Position numbers and translations under genes: made by a program
Notes under the pieces: model-generated
Seen by the model: only the letters and a program-made list of their open reading frames with translations
Databases searched by the model: none
Told to the model about the DNA's origin: nothing
Shown here: positions 25,389 through 33,434 of the stretch, one piece after another
Layout: each line of letters starts with the position of its first letter
Position numbering within the stretch: position 1 is the first letter of the stretch
Origin: Arthrobacter_B sp038069765
GTDB taxonomy: Bacteria > Actinomycetota > Actinomycetes > Actinomycetales > Micrococcaceae
Reading direction: 5' to 3'
Length of the DNA stretch: 64,000 nt
Assembly (NCBI RefSeq): GCF_038069765.1
Contig: NZ_JBBPFS010000010.1
Coordinates: forward strand, 1 to 64,000

Positions 25389-25714
25389 CTGGACCTTTCA
25401 GTAAGGGTGTGAACTGCACCGGACCGGTGTGATCGCCGGTCGTGAATCCTCATGAGGCTGCGCGCATCAAAAACTCTACGCGGGGCCAAAAACAGTGGCT
25501 AGGGTCACCGACCCCGGCAGCGCCGGGGCACCGGTATTGGTGCCGGTTCGGCTTCCCGGGCTGCCGGATGGGGCCTGGACCGTTGAGGCAGGGACTGCCC
25601 GCGCGTACTGTGAAACGCAAATCGAGTGAGGCCGCTGATCATCTGAAACCACTGATCAGGCGGATCCACTGATCGTCTGAAACCACTGAGGGAACATCTG
25701 CGAGGAGGCATTCC
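25389..25714. other. Divergent regulatory region between gadB and hsp20
   Basis: 326 bp with no gene. It must contain the divergent promoters for the gad operon and hsp20. The only clear structure is the 21-bp repeated element described separately. The distal half, nearer gadB, shows nothing recognisable. Confidence 0.5.
25635..25689. repeat. Two 21-bp direct repeats, candidate operator
   Basis: CTGATC-R-TCTGAAACCACTGA occurs at 25635-25655 and 25669-25689 with one mismatch. The 34-bp centre-to-centre spacing is about three helical turns. A further CACTGATC core recurs between them. It lies 26 bp upstream of the hsp20 start. It does not match the known HspR (HAIR) or CIRCE elements. Confidence 0.6.
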
Positions 25715-26125
25715 ATGGCGGGACTGGCGCGGCGTGATCGGTTCGAACTGCCCGAACCCGTACGCAAATTCTTTGAAGGCGACTGGGAGGTCCCGGCGTT
25801 CCCGGTCGAGGAGTACCGGGATGGTGCCACGATGGTGGTGAAGGCCGAGCTTCCCAACATTGATCCCGACAAGGACCTGGACGTTTCCGTGAGCGACGGC
25901 ATCCTGCACATCAAGGGTGAGCGCCGCGAGGGCAGCGAGCACAAGGACAAGAACGGCTACCGGAGCGAGTTCCGCTACGGCTCGTTCACCCGCGACATAC
26001 CGCTGCCCGCCGGTTCCAGCCAGGACAACGTGAGCGCGTCCTACAACGACGGCGTCCTTGAAGTCCGCGTTCCGGTGCCCGAGGCAGGCTCCTCCTCCAC
26101 CAAGGTGCCCATCTCCAGGGGCTGA
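25715..26125 (+). CDS. Hsp20 / alpha-crystallin small heat-shock protein
   Basis: A 136-residue protein. After a short N-terminal region (RKFFEGDWEVP) the alpha-crystallin domain runs from about 28 to 122: VVKAELPNIDPDKDLDVSVSDGILHIKGER, GSFTRDIPLP and the conserved ASYNDGVLEVRVP. It acts as an ATP-independent holdase oligomer under heat, acid or oxidative stress. The C-terminal KVPIS resembles an IxI/V anchor. GAGGAGG lies 7 nt upstream. Neighbourhood with the gad operon suggests stress control from the shared intergenic region. Confidence 0.95.
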   Translation: MAGLARRDRFELPEPVRKFFEGDWEVPAFPVEEYRDGATMVVKAELPNIDPDKDLDVSVSDGILHIKGERREGSEHKDKNGYRSEFRYGSFTRDIPLPAGSSQDNVSASYNDGVLEVRVPVPEAGSSSTKVPISRG

Positions 26126-26194
26126 TTTTCCACGGGGTGATTCCAAAGGGCTGATTACGCTCCAAGGGGCTAGGTCCGGTTCCAAGGGGCTGAG
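26114..26194 (+). repeat. Five degenerate copies of TCCAAGGGGCTGA
   Basis: Copies start near 26114, 26129, 26143, 26161 and 26181. The first copy is the last three codons plus stop of hsp20, so the 3' end of that gene appears reiterated four more times in the 120 bp before the MFS gene. Confidence 0.7.
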
Positions 26195-26246
26195 CCCGAG
26201 GGGGCGACAACCCGGGCCGCGGGAAACGCTGCGGCAAGGAGGTTCG

Positions 26247-28310
26247 ATGAGCAGCCATGCTTCCGGCGTGCCCAAAAGTGGAGGCGGCCCTAAAAGCGGA
26301 ACCGGCGGTTCCGCTTCCACGGACCGGCCGGCCCGCAGGTACCCCGACTGGGTTGTCATCGCCACTCTGGCCAGCGGCGGCGTCGTCGTGTCCCTGGAGA
26401 AAACAGCGGTGGTTCCGCTGTTGCCCGAGTACCCCGGGATCTTCGGCGTCACGTCCGACGACGTGTCCTGGATGGTGACGGTCACGCTGCTGAGCGCGGC
26501 AGTGGCGACGCCGATCGTCTCCCGTCTGGCGGATATGTTCGGCAAGCGGCGGATGCTGCTGGTGGCCATGACCATGATGGTGGCGGGAGCCTTCACCGCG
26601 TCCATTGGCGGCACCTTCTTCTGGGCGCTTGTGGGACGGGCACTGCAGGGATTTGCCGGAGCAGTGATCCCGGTGGGCATCAGCATTCTGCGCGATACCC
26701 TGCCGCAGCGGAAAATCGCCGGCGCGGTTTCGCTGATGAGCGCCAGTTTCGGCATCGGAAGTGCCCTCGGACTGCCGATGGCGGGGCTGATCTATGAACG
26801 GCTGGGCTGGAGGGCCACCTTCTGGGTGGTCGGGGTCATTGCCGCCGTACTGATCGTTGCCGTCATCGTGTTCGTTCCCGAGTCCCGGGTACGCACGCCC
26901 GGCCGGTTCGACTACGAGGGCGCCCTGGTCCTTTCAGCCGCCATGACCGCCCTTCTCCTGGCCATCAGTAAAGGAGGGGTCTGGGGGTGGACCAGCGATC
27001 CGATCCTGGGCCTGTTCGCCGCCGCCGTCGTGCTCCTCGCTGTGTGGTTCCCGCTGGAGCTGCGCAAGGGCCAGCCGCTGGTGGACCTGCGCACCTCGGC
27101 GCGGCGCCCGGTGCTCCTGACCAATGCCGCCACCGTCCTGGTGGGATTCTCCATGTATGCCAACATGCTGGTCACCACGCAGCAGCTGCAGCTGTCCAGG
27201 GAATCCGGGTACGGGTTCGGACTGAGCGTCCTGGTTGCAGGCCTGACCATGATCCCCGCCGGCCTGGCCATGGTTGCCGCGGCCCCGCTGTCGGCCCGCA
27301 TCACCAACACCTTCGGTGCGAAGGCAACCATGGTGGTCGGCTGCGCAGTGATGGCCGGCGGCTACCTATCGCGGGTCATGCTGGTCAACACGGTGACCGG
27401 CATCATCATCGGCGCCGTCATCGTGTCCGTCGGTACCGCGATCGCCATGGCAGCCATGCCCACGCTCATCATGAGCAACGTTCCCCTCACCGACACGGCT
27501 GCCGCCAACGGCGTCAACACGCTGCTGCGCTCGGTCGGCACGTCCACCTGCAGTGCGGCCGTCGCCAGCATCCTGGCTTCCATCACTGTCAGAGTCGGGG
27601 GAGAGACCTTCCCCGGGGTGGCCGCCTTCCGTGCGATCTTCGCCCTGGCCTGTTTCGCAGCCCTGGCTGCGACCGGCATTTCCTGCCTCATTCCCAGGGC
27701 TCCGCGGCGCGAAGCCACCCACCCGGCGCTCCACGCCCGGCCCGGGCAGCGCCGGCCTCCTCCCGCGGACGCCAAGCGCGAGATCATGGTCACCGGCACC
27801 ATGCTCGCCGCGGACAACAGCACGCCGGTGCCCGGCGGCGTGGTCACCGTGCTGGACCAGGACGGCGACCCCGTGGACTGGGACCGCGCCGACGACGGCG
27901 GGCGCTACGCCGTCGTACTCCCCGGCGACGGCCGCTACGTCCTGGTGGCTACCCAGCACCAGTGGCGTCCGGTGTCCGAGGTGTTCGCCTTCCCGGCGGT
28001 GCCCAGCAGCCATGACATCCGCTTCCGCGAGCGGCTGACCCTGACCGGCCTGGTTACCCACAACCGCCGTCCGGTGGCCGGAGCCCTGGTGATCCTGGTT
28101 CAGCCTGCGGGGGAGAACCGGGCCGCAGCGCGCTCGGACACCGCCGGCCGCTACGTGCTGCCGCTGCCGCGTCCGGGAACGTACATCCTCACCGTCGTGG
28201 AACCGGACGGCACCACCACCCACACCCGGCGGGTTGCCCTGCCGGCGCCGAACACGGTGATAGACGTGGAACTCGGCGGGGAGCCGCCCACAACGGGCCT
28301 GCGGATCTAG
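26247..28310 (+). CDS. MFS (DHA2-like) transporter fused to two carboxypeptidase-regulatory-like domains
   Basis: A 687-residue protein from ATG 26247 with AAGGAGG upstream. Residues about 30-490 are a DHA2-type drug transporter of about 14 helices (WMVTVTLLSAAVATPIVSRLADMFGKRRM, VGRALQGFAGAVIPVG). Residues about 511-595 and 596-680 are two repeated beta-sandwich units (GGVVTVLDQDGDPVDW..GRYAVVLP and GALVILVQPAG..GRYVLPLP..GTYILTVV), like carboxypeptidase-regulatory/transthyretin-like domains. With an even number of helices this tail would be cytoplasmic. Such tails usually bind carbohydrate or protein; their role on an MFS protein is unknown. Confidence 0.87.
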   Translation: MSSHASGVPKSGGGPKSGTGGSASTDRPARRYPDWVVIATLASGGVVVSLEKTAVVPLLPEYPGIFGVTSDDVSWMVTVTLLSAAVATPIVSRLADMFGKRRMLLVAMTMMVAGAFTASIGGTFFWALVGRALQGFAGAVIPVGISILRDTLPQRKIAGAVSLMSASFGIGSALGLPMAGLIYERLGWRATFWVVGVIAAVLIVAVIVFVPESRVRTPGRFDYEGALVLSAAMTALLLAISKGGVWGWTSDPILGLFAAAVVLLAVWFPLELRKGQPLVDLRTSARRPVLLTNAATVLVGFSMYANMLVTTQQLQLSRESGYGFGLSVLVAGLTMIPAGLAMVAAAPLSARITNTFGAKATMVVGCAVMAGGYLSRVMLVNTVTGIIIGAVIVSVGTAIAMAAMPTLIMSNVPLTDTAAANGVNTLLRSVGTSTCSAAVASILASITVRVGGETFPGVAAFRAIFALACFAALAATGISCLIPRAPRREATHPALHARPGQRRPPPADAKREIMVTGTMLAADNSTPVPGGVVTVLDQDGDPVDWDRADDGGRYAVVLPGDGRYVLVATQHQWRPVSEVFAFPAVPSSHDIRFRERLTLTGLVTHNRRPVAGALVILVQPAGENRAAARSDTAGRYVLPLPRPGTYILTVVEPDGTTTHTRRVALPAPNTVIDVELGGEPPTTGLRI

Positions 28311-28559
28311 GGACGGCCGAAGGCCGAGACCAAGCGCACACTTCTGCCTTTGGTGCCTGATTGGTTCAGCGCATAGGATCAATCTGGCGTAAATGGGGCG
28401 CGGTCCCTCCGGGACCCGCTGGACTGGTGTTTTCACTCCCCGGATCCGCCGCTCCCTTTGCAACATTTCCGATGAACCGGAAAGCACCCTGCTGCCCCCC
28501 CGCCGGCTTCTGTCCGCGGGAGCTCCCGTGTGCCGACGGAACTCCTTTTGTCTTTAAGT

Positions 28560-28565
28560 TAGGGT
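28560..28565 (+). promoter_or_regulatory. -10 box (TAGGGT) for phosphate transporter gene
   Basis: TAGGGT lies 5 nt before the GTG at 28571 (2 nt before the alternative GTG at 28568). No SD is present. Confidence 0.4.
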
Positions 28566-28570
28566 ACGTG

Positions 28571-29797
28571 GTGGATCTCACCCTCATGGTGGCGCTGGTG
28601 ATCGCGCTCGCATTATTCTTCGACTTCACCAACGGCTTTCACGACACAGCCAACGCAATGGCAACTCCCATTGCCACAGGTGCAATCAAGCCGAAGAACG
28701 CTGTAGCCCTGGCTGCAGTCCTGAACCTGGTGGGCGCTTTCCTGTCCACTGAAGTTGCTAAGACCATTTCCGGCGGCATCATCAGGGAGGGCGAAGGCGG
28801 GATCCAGATCACCCCCGTCATGATTTTCGCCGGCCTGCTTGGCGCCGTGATCTGGAACCTGATTACCTGGCTGCTCGGCCTGCCCAGCAGTTCCTCGCAC
28901 GCCCTGTTCGGCGGCCTGATCGGTGCCGCGATCGTGGGCGCCGGCTTTGGTTCCGTGGATTACTCCGTCCTCATGTCCAAGGTGATCCTGCCGGCCTTCA
29001 TCGCACCTGCCATCGCCCTTTCCGTGGCTTTCCTGGCCACCCGGCTGGCGTACTCCATTACCCGCCGGCATGACCAGGAATCCGGAGACAAGCTGCCCCG
29101 CAAGCGCGGCGGCTTCCGGTATGCGCAGATCTTCTCCTCTTCGCTCGTGGCCCTGGCGCACGGCACCAATGACGCGCAGAAGACCATGGGTGTCATCACC
29201 CTGGTGCTGATCTCCGGCGGTTTCCAGATGGTTGGAACCGGTCCGGTCTTTTGGGTTGTCGCAGCCTGTGCAGTGGCGATCGCCGCGGGCACCTACGCCG
29301 GCGGCTGGCGCATTATCCGCACCATGGGCACCGGCCTGACCGACGTCAAGCCTGCCCAGGGATTCGCCGCCGAGACCAGCACCGCGGCAGCCATCCTGAC
29401 CTCTACGCATCTCGGCATGGCACTGTCCACCACACAGGTTGCCTCGGGATCGGTCATTGGCTCCGGCCTGGGCCGCAAGGGAGCAGAGGTCCGCTGGGGA
29501 ACCGCACGCCGGATCGCCGGAGGCTGGCTGCTGACCCTTCCCGCCGCCGCCGTCATGGGTGCCGCTGCCGCCTTCGTTGCAGGCACCGGCCCGATCGGCG
29601 TGACGATTGACGGCGTCCTGGGACTGGCAATCATCCTGTTCATCTTCTTCTGGTCCCGCCGCAACCGCGTCGGCCACGACAACGCAGTCAGCAACATCGA
29701 CAACGCCGGGGGAGCCGTCAAGATCAACAAGCGCAAGGCCCGCTCCCAGGGCCGTGCCTCCGCCCGCACCACCAAGGTCAAGGAAACATCCAAATGA
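28571..29797 (+). CDS. Low-affinity inorganic phosphate transporter (Pit family)
   Basis: A 408-residue membrane protein with about 10 helices. The two inverted Pit signatures are visible: FFDFTNGFHDTANAMA near the N-terminus and VALAHGTNDAQKTMGVI in the second half, with PSSSSHALFGGL and TSTHLGMALSTTQ as the paired re-entrant segments. It imports metal-phosphate by H+ symport. The C-terminal ~45 residues are basic and cytoplasmic. Start: tandem GTG codons 28568/28571, of which the second gives VDLTLM. The stop overlaps the next small membrane gene by 4 bp (ATGA). Confidence 0.93.
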   Translation: MDLTLMVALVIALALFFDFTNGFHDTANAMATPIATGAIKPKNAVALAAVLNLVGAFLSTEVAKTISGGIIREGEGGIQITPVMIFAGLLGAVIWNLITWLLGLPSSSSHALFGGLIGAAIVGAGFGSVDYSVLMSKVILPAFIAPAIALSVAFLATRLAYSITRRHDQESGDKLPRKRGGFRYAQIFSSSLVALAHGTNDAQKTMGVITLVLISGGFQMVGTGPVFWVVAACAVAIAAGTYAGGWRIIRTMGTGLTDVKPAQGFAAETSTAAAILTSTHLGMALSTTQVASGSVIGSGLGRKGAEVRWGTARRIAGGWLLTLPAAAVMGAAAAFVAGTGPIGVTIDGVLGLAIILFIFFWSRRNRVGHDNAVSNIDNAGGAVKINKRKARSQGRASARTTKVKETSK

Positions 29798-30036
29798 GCA
29801 TCAACTGGGTCGCGTACCTCATAGTTGCCGGAATCACCCTGCTGGCCACGCTCGTCGTCGTCGGCCTGTATTCCACGGGTGTCCGCCTCTACGCCGTCGC
29901 TTCGGACCGCAACCCCGGTCCGGAAGCCAGGAGCCGGCTCCTGCTGGTCAAGGCCGGAGCCTATGCCTGCTTTGCGGTCTGCGCTGCAGCGGTACTGTTC
30001 GGGATCTACCTGATCGTGCCCGCCCTGCACGGCTAG
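29794..30036 (+). CDS. Small membrane protein coupled to the Pit transporter
   Basis: An 80-residue protein with two hydrophobic helices (about 5-27 and 52-75) around a short polar loop (ASDRNPGPEARSR). Its ATG overlaps the pit stop. I do not recognise a named family. The fixed coupling suggests an accessory or regulatory subunit for phosphate uptake; this is inference. Confidence 0.8.
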   Translation: MSINWVAYLIVAGITLLATLVVVGLYSTGVRLYAVASDRNPGPEARSRLLLVKAGAYACFAVCAAAVLFGIYLIVPALHG

Positions 30037-30081
30037 AACCGGTACCTCTGAATCCTGACAGCCATATCCAAGGAGACACCG

Positions 30082-30906
30082 ATGGTCATGCCCCGGAACC
30101 TTTTCCTTGTCCGTCACGGGCAAAGCGAAGCGAACGTCATGCAGCGCGCTTCCAGAGCCGGTGACCCGAGCCTGTACACCGAAGAGACCATGACCGTCCC
30201 TGACCGTTCCTGGCGCCTCACCGAGCTCGGGGTGGAGCAGGCCAAGGTTGCGGGAGCATGGATCGCAGGGCAGAACATCCACTTCGACCGCGCCATGGTC
30301 TCCATTTACACCCGGACGCGCGAGACCGCAGCGCACCTCGGACTCGACGTGCGCTGGGAGGAGAACCGAGTCATCCGCGAACGCTCCTGGGGTGAGATCG
30401 GCTCCATGTCGAAGCAGGACTTCGCGCGGAAGTACTCGCAGAATGCGGCCTACCGCGACAGCGATCCGCTGTACTGGGCTCCGCCGGCCGGTGAATCCAT
30501 TGCAAACGTCGCCGAGAACCGGGTCCGGAACATCCTGAGCACTCTGCACCGCGAAAACGCCCGGGAGAATGTCCTGATGGTGACCCACGGCGAATTCATG
30601 TGGGCAACGCGTCTGGTGCTGGAGCGCTGGAGCGACGAAGAGTTCCTTGAACGGGATGCGGACAAGGAGCAGATGATTCACAACTGCACCGTCCTGCAGT
30701 ACTCCAGCACCGATCCGAATGACCGGAACAACGTCCGCGACAAGCTCAGCTGGGTCCGCCGCTGCTGGCCCGTGCAGGTGGACGGCGAGTGGACCATGTT
30801 TGTCGGTGAGTGGGAAGAGTTTGACCGGAAATACTTCACCGGAGAGGAACTCCTGGAGCGGGCCGAGGCAAACCGGCATTTCCTGCAGGGGTCGTTCGGC
30901 AGCTGA
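30082..30906 (+). CDS. Histidine phosphatase superfamily protein
   Basis: A 274-residue phosphoglycerate-mutase-like enzyme. The phosphohistidine site is LVRHGQSEAN (His about 11), followed by YTRTRETAAHLG with the second Arg and MVTHGEFMWAT with the second His. It is longer than plain cofactor-dependent mutases and includes a C-terminal ~80-residue extension, so a phosphatase rather than a glycolytic mutase is likely. AAGGAG precedes ATG 30082. It lies 45 bp downstream of the Pit pair, consistent with one phosphate-related operon. Confidence 0.9.
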   Translation: MVMPRNLFLVRHGQSEANVMQRASRAGDPSLYTEETMTVPDRSWRLTELGVEQAKVAGAWIAGQNIHFDRAMVSIYTRTRETAAHLGLDVRWEENRVIRERSWGEIGSMSKQDFARKYSQNAAYRDSDPLYWAPPAGESIANVAENRVRNILSTLHRENARENVLMVTHGEFMWATRLVLERWSDEEFLERDADKEQMIHNCTVLQYSSTDPNDRNNVRDKLSWVRRCWPVQVDGEWTMFVGEWEEFDRKYFTGEELLERAEANRHFLQGSFGS

Positions 30907-30962
30907 GCCGTTCGGCATGCTGAACGTGCGGGGCTAGCTGAAGTGCTGCGCACGACGCACAA

Positions 30963-31006
30963 AAGCCCGGCGGCGGGAGCCTGTTTTGGCTCCTGCCGCC
31001 GGGCTT
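30963..31006. terminator. Strong hairpin between convergent genes
   Basis: Arms AAGCCCGGCGG... at 30963-30981 and 30988-31006 pair with one mismatch over 19 bp around a TGTTTT loop. It lies between the convergent histidine phosphatase and Old Yellow Enzyme genes, with A-residues on the left, so it can terminate the minus-strand transcript as well. Confidence 0.8.
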
Positions 31007-31060
31007 ATACGTGCCGCGGGGCACCGGCTTCCGCTGAGCGGCCTGCCGGGCCTGGCTGGA

Positions 31061-32140
31061 CTAGGAAGCTTCGGCGTACTCTGGGTAGTCCGTGTAGCCG
31101 GCAGCGCCGTAGGAGTAGAAGGTGGAGGGATCCGGCGTGTTCAGCGGGAGGTCTTCCTCCCAGCGGCGGACCAGGTCGGGGTTGGCGATCACGGGCCGGC
31201 CGACGACGACGCCGTCACCGAGTTCGTCCTCCATGAACTGGATGGCTTCTTCACGCGTGGTGAGGATGCCGAAGCCGGAGTTCAGCAGCACCGGCCCGCC
31301 GAAGGTCTTCCGCAGTTCCTGCACGAGGATGTCCGAGGGGTCCCGGTGCAGGATGCTGAGGAAGGCCGGCTTCAGCGGTGCGATGCCGGCCACAAGCGCG
31401 GTGTACGTCGCCAGGACGTCGGCCGGGTTGGTTTCCAAGACACCCTGGATGTTGTTCTCCGGAGAGATCCGAAGGCCGGTCCGGTCCGCGCCGATGGCCT
31501 CGGCCACTGCGCGGTAGACCTCGGTGACAAAGCGGGCCCGGTTCTCGGGCGAACCGCCGTACATGTCGGTGCGCTTGTTGGAATCAGGGGAGAGGAATTC
31601 GTGCAGCAGGTAACCGTTGGCGCTGTGCAGCTCAACGCCGTCGAACCCTGCCTTCATTGCTGCGCGTGAGGCGGCAACAAACTCGGCAATAATGACGGGC
31701 AGCTCAGCGGTGGTGAGTGCATGCGGAACCGGGTAGGGCTGCTTGCCCTCGTAGGTGTGGGTCAGACCGTCGATAGCCAGGGCGCTGGGGGCCACGACCC
31801 TGCGGCCGCCGTTGATTGCGGGGGAGGTCACCCGTCCGGCGTTCATCACCTGGGCCACGATCCGGCCGCCGGCGGCGTGGACGGCGTCGGTCACCTTTTT
31901 CCAGCCGGCGATCTGCTCCTCGGTAACCAGCCCCGGCTGCCAGGTGAAGCCCTGTCCTTCGTAGGACGTGTAGGTACCCTCGCTGACGATCAGGCCCATC
32001 GAGGCGCGCTGCGCATAGTGCTCCGCCATGAGTTCGGTGGGAATCCCGTTGCGGCCGCTGCGGGTGCGGGTCAGCGGTGCCATGACCAGGCGGTTGGGCA
32101 ATTCAAGGGAGCCGAGGGTAAGCGGTGAAAAGAGATTCAA
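31061..32140 (-). CDS. Old Yellow Enzyme-type alkene reductase (NADH:flavin oxidoreductase)
   Basis: About 359 residues. LFSPLTLGSLELPNRLVMAPLTRTRSG is the OYE N-terminus that binds FMN, VELHSANGYLLHEFLSP carries the His/Asn substrate-binding pair, and LNSGFGILTTREEA with the C-terminal barrel completes the FMN phosphate site. It reduces activated C=C bonds of enones, nitroesters or maleimides with NAD(P)H. The start is uncertain: TTG 32140 gives the usual family N-terminus, but no good SD exists and the frame is open to 32218. A 7-bp-arm palindrome upstream may be its operator. Confidence 0.92.
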   Translation of the reverse strand: MNLFSPLTLGSLELPNRLVMAPLTRTRSGRNGIPTELMAEHYAQRASMGLIVSEGTYTSYEGQGFTWQPGLVTEEQIAGWKKVTDAVHAAGGRIVAQVMNAGRVTSPAINGGRRVVAPSALAIDGLTHTYEGKQPYPVPHALTTAELPVIIAEFVAASRAAMKAGFDGVELHSANGYLLHEFLSPDSNKRTDMYGGSPENRARFVTEVYRAVAEAIGADRTGLRISPENNIQGVLETNPADVLATYTALVAGIAPLKPAFLSILHRDPSDILVQELRKTFGGPVLLNSGFGILTTREEAIQFMEDELGDGVVVGRPVIANPDLVRRWEEDLPLNTPDPSTFYSYGAAGYTDYPEYAEAS

Positions 32141-32221
32141 GGGGAGGAAGTACTTTCTGTAGGGCCCGTCCGGTGCGGTTCTGCCGGCGCAGGTGGAAAT
32201 GCTGTCTAATCCGGCCAACCG

Positions 32222-32242
32222 GGAATACGCCTGCAGTATTCC
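32222..32242. promoter_or_regulatory. Palindromic operator candidate upstream of the OYE gene
   Basis: GGAATAC-N7-GTATTCC is a perfect 7-bp inverted repeat. It lies about 80 bp upstream of the OYE start and about 70 bp upstream of the divergent DHFR-like gene, so a regulator could control both. No regulator gene is adjacent. Confidence 0.5.
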
Positions 32243-32297
32243 AAGGCGTGGGATACATCACCGCGGCGGCGCCGGTGCTTTTACCCGGCCCCCGGGC

Positions 32298-32303
32298 TAG
32301 CAT
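32298..32303 (+). promoter_or_regulatory. -10 box (TAGCAT) for DHFR-like gene
   Basis: TAGCAT ends 6 nt before ATG 32310, with no SD. Confidence 0.5.
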
Positions 32304-32309
32304 GGCGGC

Positions 32310-32930
32310 ATGGTGGTCAGGACTGTCTACTGGGTGGCGGCGTCGCTGGACGGCTTCGTGGTCGGCGGGCCGGCACCCTTTGGGCCTCGCAGTCCGGGTG
32401 AGCCGTCTAGCCCGGGTGAGCCGCTGAGACCGGGGGCTCCGGCGGGAAGGTCCGGAGACCCGTGGCCGGAGGATCCGTCTGATCAGGAGTTTCTGAGCGG
32501 GGTTGGGGCCGTGGCAATGGGGGCCGGGACATACCGGACCCTGCTGGCCGTCCCGGAATCATGGCCGTACGGCAAAATCCCGGTCTGGGTTTTTACCCGC
32601 CATGAATTCCCGGGCATATCGGGTGCAGACATAACTTTTGTCCGCGGCGACGTCGAGGAATTCCATCCGGACATTGTGTACGACGCCGGTGAAAAGAATG
32701 TCCTCTTGGCTGGCGGCGCAAACCTCGCCGGCCAGTTCATGGACTGCGGACTTATCGATGAAATGTTCGTCACCGTTGTTCCTGTAGCCCTCGGCGCCGG
32801 CCGGCCCATGCTTCCGGTTGCGCGTGCTACCCAACCGGGCGCGCTGCTGGAAACCCGTTCCGAGGACACGGGGCTGGTGCAGCTGCACTACGGGTTCGGG
32901 GATGCCCGGGGGCGTCAGGCGCCTGCTTAG
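32310..32930 (+). CDS. DHFR-superfamily (RibD C-terminal-like) reductase
   Basis: A 206-residue protein. YWVAASLDGFV at the start is the dihydrofolate-reductase-like first strand, GAGTYRTLL the next helix, NVLLAGGANLAGQFMDCGLIDEMFVTVVPVALGAGRPML the conserved RibD_C nucleotide-binding half. Residues about 23-52 are a Pro/Gly-rich insertion with SPGEP repeats. Standalone family members are NADPH reductases of unknown substrate. The stop overlaps the convergent PaaI stop by 3 bp. Confidence 0.85.
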   Translation: MVVRTVYWVAASLDGFVVGGPAPFGPRSPGEPSSPGEPLRPGAPAGRSGDPWPEDPSDQEFLSGVGAVAMGAGTYRTLLAVPESWPYGKIPVWVFTRHEFPGISGADITFVRGDVEEFHPDIVYDAGEKNVLLAGGANLAGQFMDCGLIDEMFVTVVPVALGAGRPMLPVARATQPGALLETRSEDTGLVQLHYGFGDARGRQAPA

Positions 32931-33415
32931 CGGGCGTCGCGGATCATGTTGGTCATCCGGGCCGTGCTGAGGCGGCGTCCCTGCTCGTCCGTCATGACGA
33001 TCTCATGCGTCACCAGCGTCTTACCGCGGTGGATGGCCGTGGCGGTTCCGGTCACGGTGCCGGAGGAAACCGACCGGTGATGAGTTGCGCCTATTTCGAT
33101 GCCCAGGGCCTGCCGCCCGGGACCGGCATGAATTGCGGCACCAAAGGAACCCAGCGTCTCGGCCAGGACAAGATGGGCACCGCCGTGCAGGATTCCGGCC
33201 ACCTGTTCGTTGCCCTCCACGGGCATGGTCGCGACCATCCGCTCGGCCGTCATCTCGGTGAAACGGATGCCCAGCTTCTCCACGAGCCGCCCGACACCGT
33301 TGGCGCTAAGCCAGCCGTGCATCTCCTCAGGGACGCCCGCTTCGGTCAGCTGGTCAGTGAAGGGGTTGGGTGCCTCGGACCGGGCGCCGTTGTCCGGCGT
33401 GAAATTGTCGCTCAT
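32927..33415 (-). CDS. PaaI-type hot-dog thioesterase
   Basis: A 162-residue protein. The catalytic pattern is EQVAGILHGGAHLVLAETLGSFGA (HGG followed by the Glu/Asp helix), and GATHHRSVSSGTVTGTA and RLSTARMT are conserved later strands. It hydrolyses aromatic or acyl-CoA thioesters, e.g. in phenylacetate metabolism or menaquinone (DHNA-CoA) synthesis. ATG 33415 is chosen over upstream starts for family length. It is divergent from polA, with only 19 bp between the two start codons. Confidence 0.88.
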   Translation of the reverse strand: MSDNFTPDNGARSEAPNPFTDQLTEAGVPEEMHGWLSANGVGRLVEKLGIRFTEMTAERMVATMPVEGNEQVAGILHGGAHLVLAETLGSFGAAIHAGPGRQALGIEIGATHHRSVSSGTVTGTATAIHRGKTLVTHEIVMTDEQGRRLSTARMTNMIRDAR

Positions 33416-33421
33416 GCCAAC

Positions 33422-33427
33422 TAGGCT
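33422..33427 (+). promoter_or_regulatory. -10 box (TAGGCT) for polA
   Basis: TAGGCT ends 7 nt before GTG 33435, with no SD. Because the divergent PaaI gene starts 19 bp away, the upstream promoter elements lie inside that gene. Confidence 0.5.
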
Positions 33428-33434
33428 TACATCT

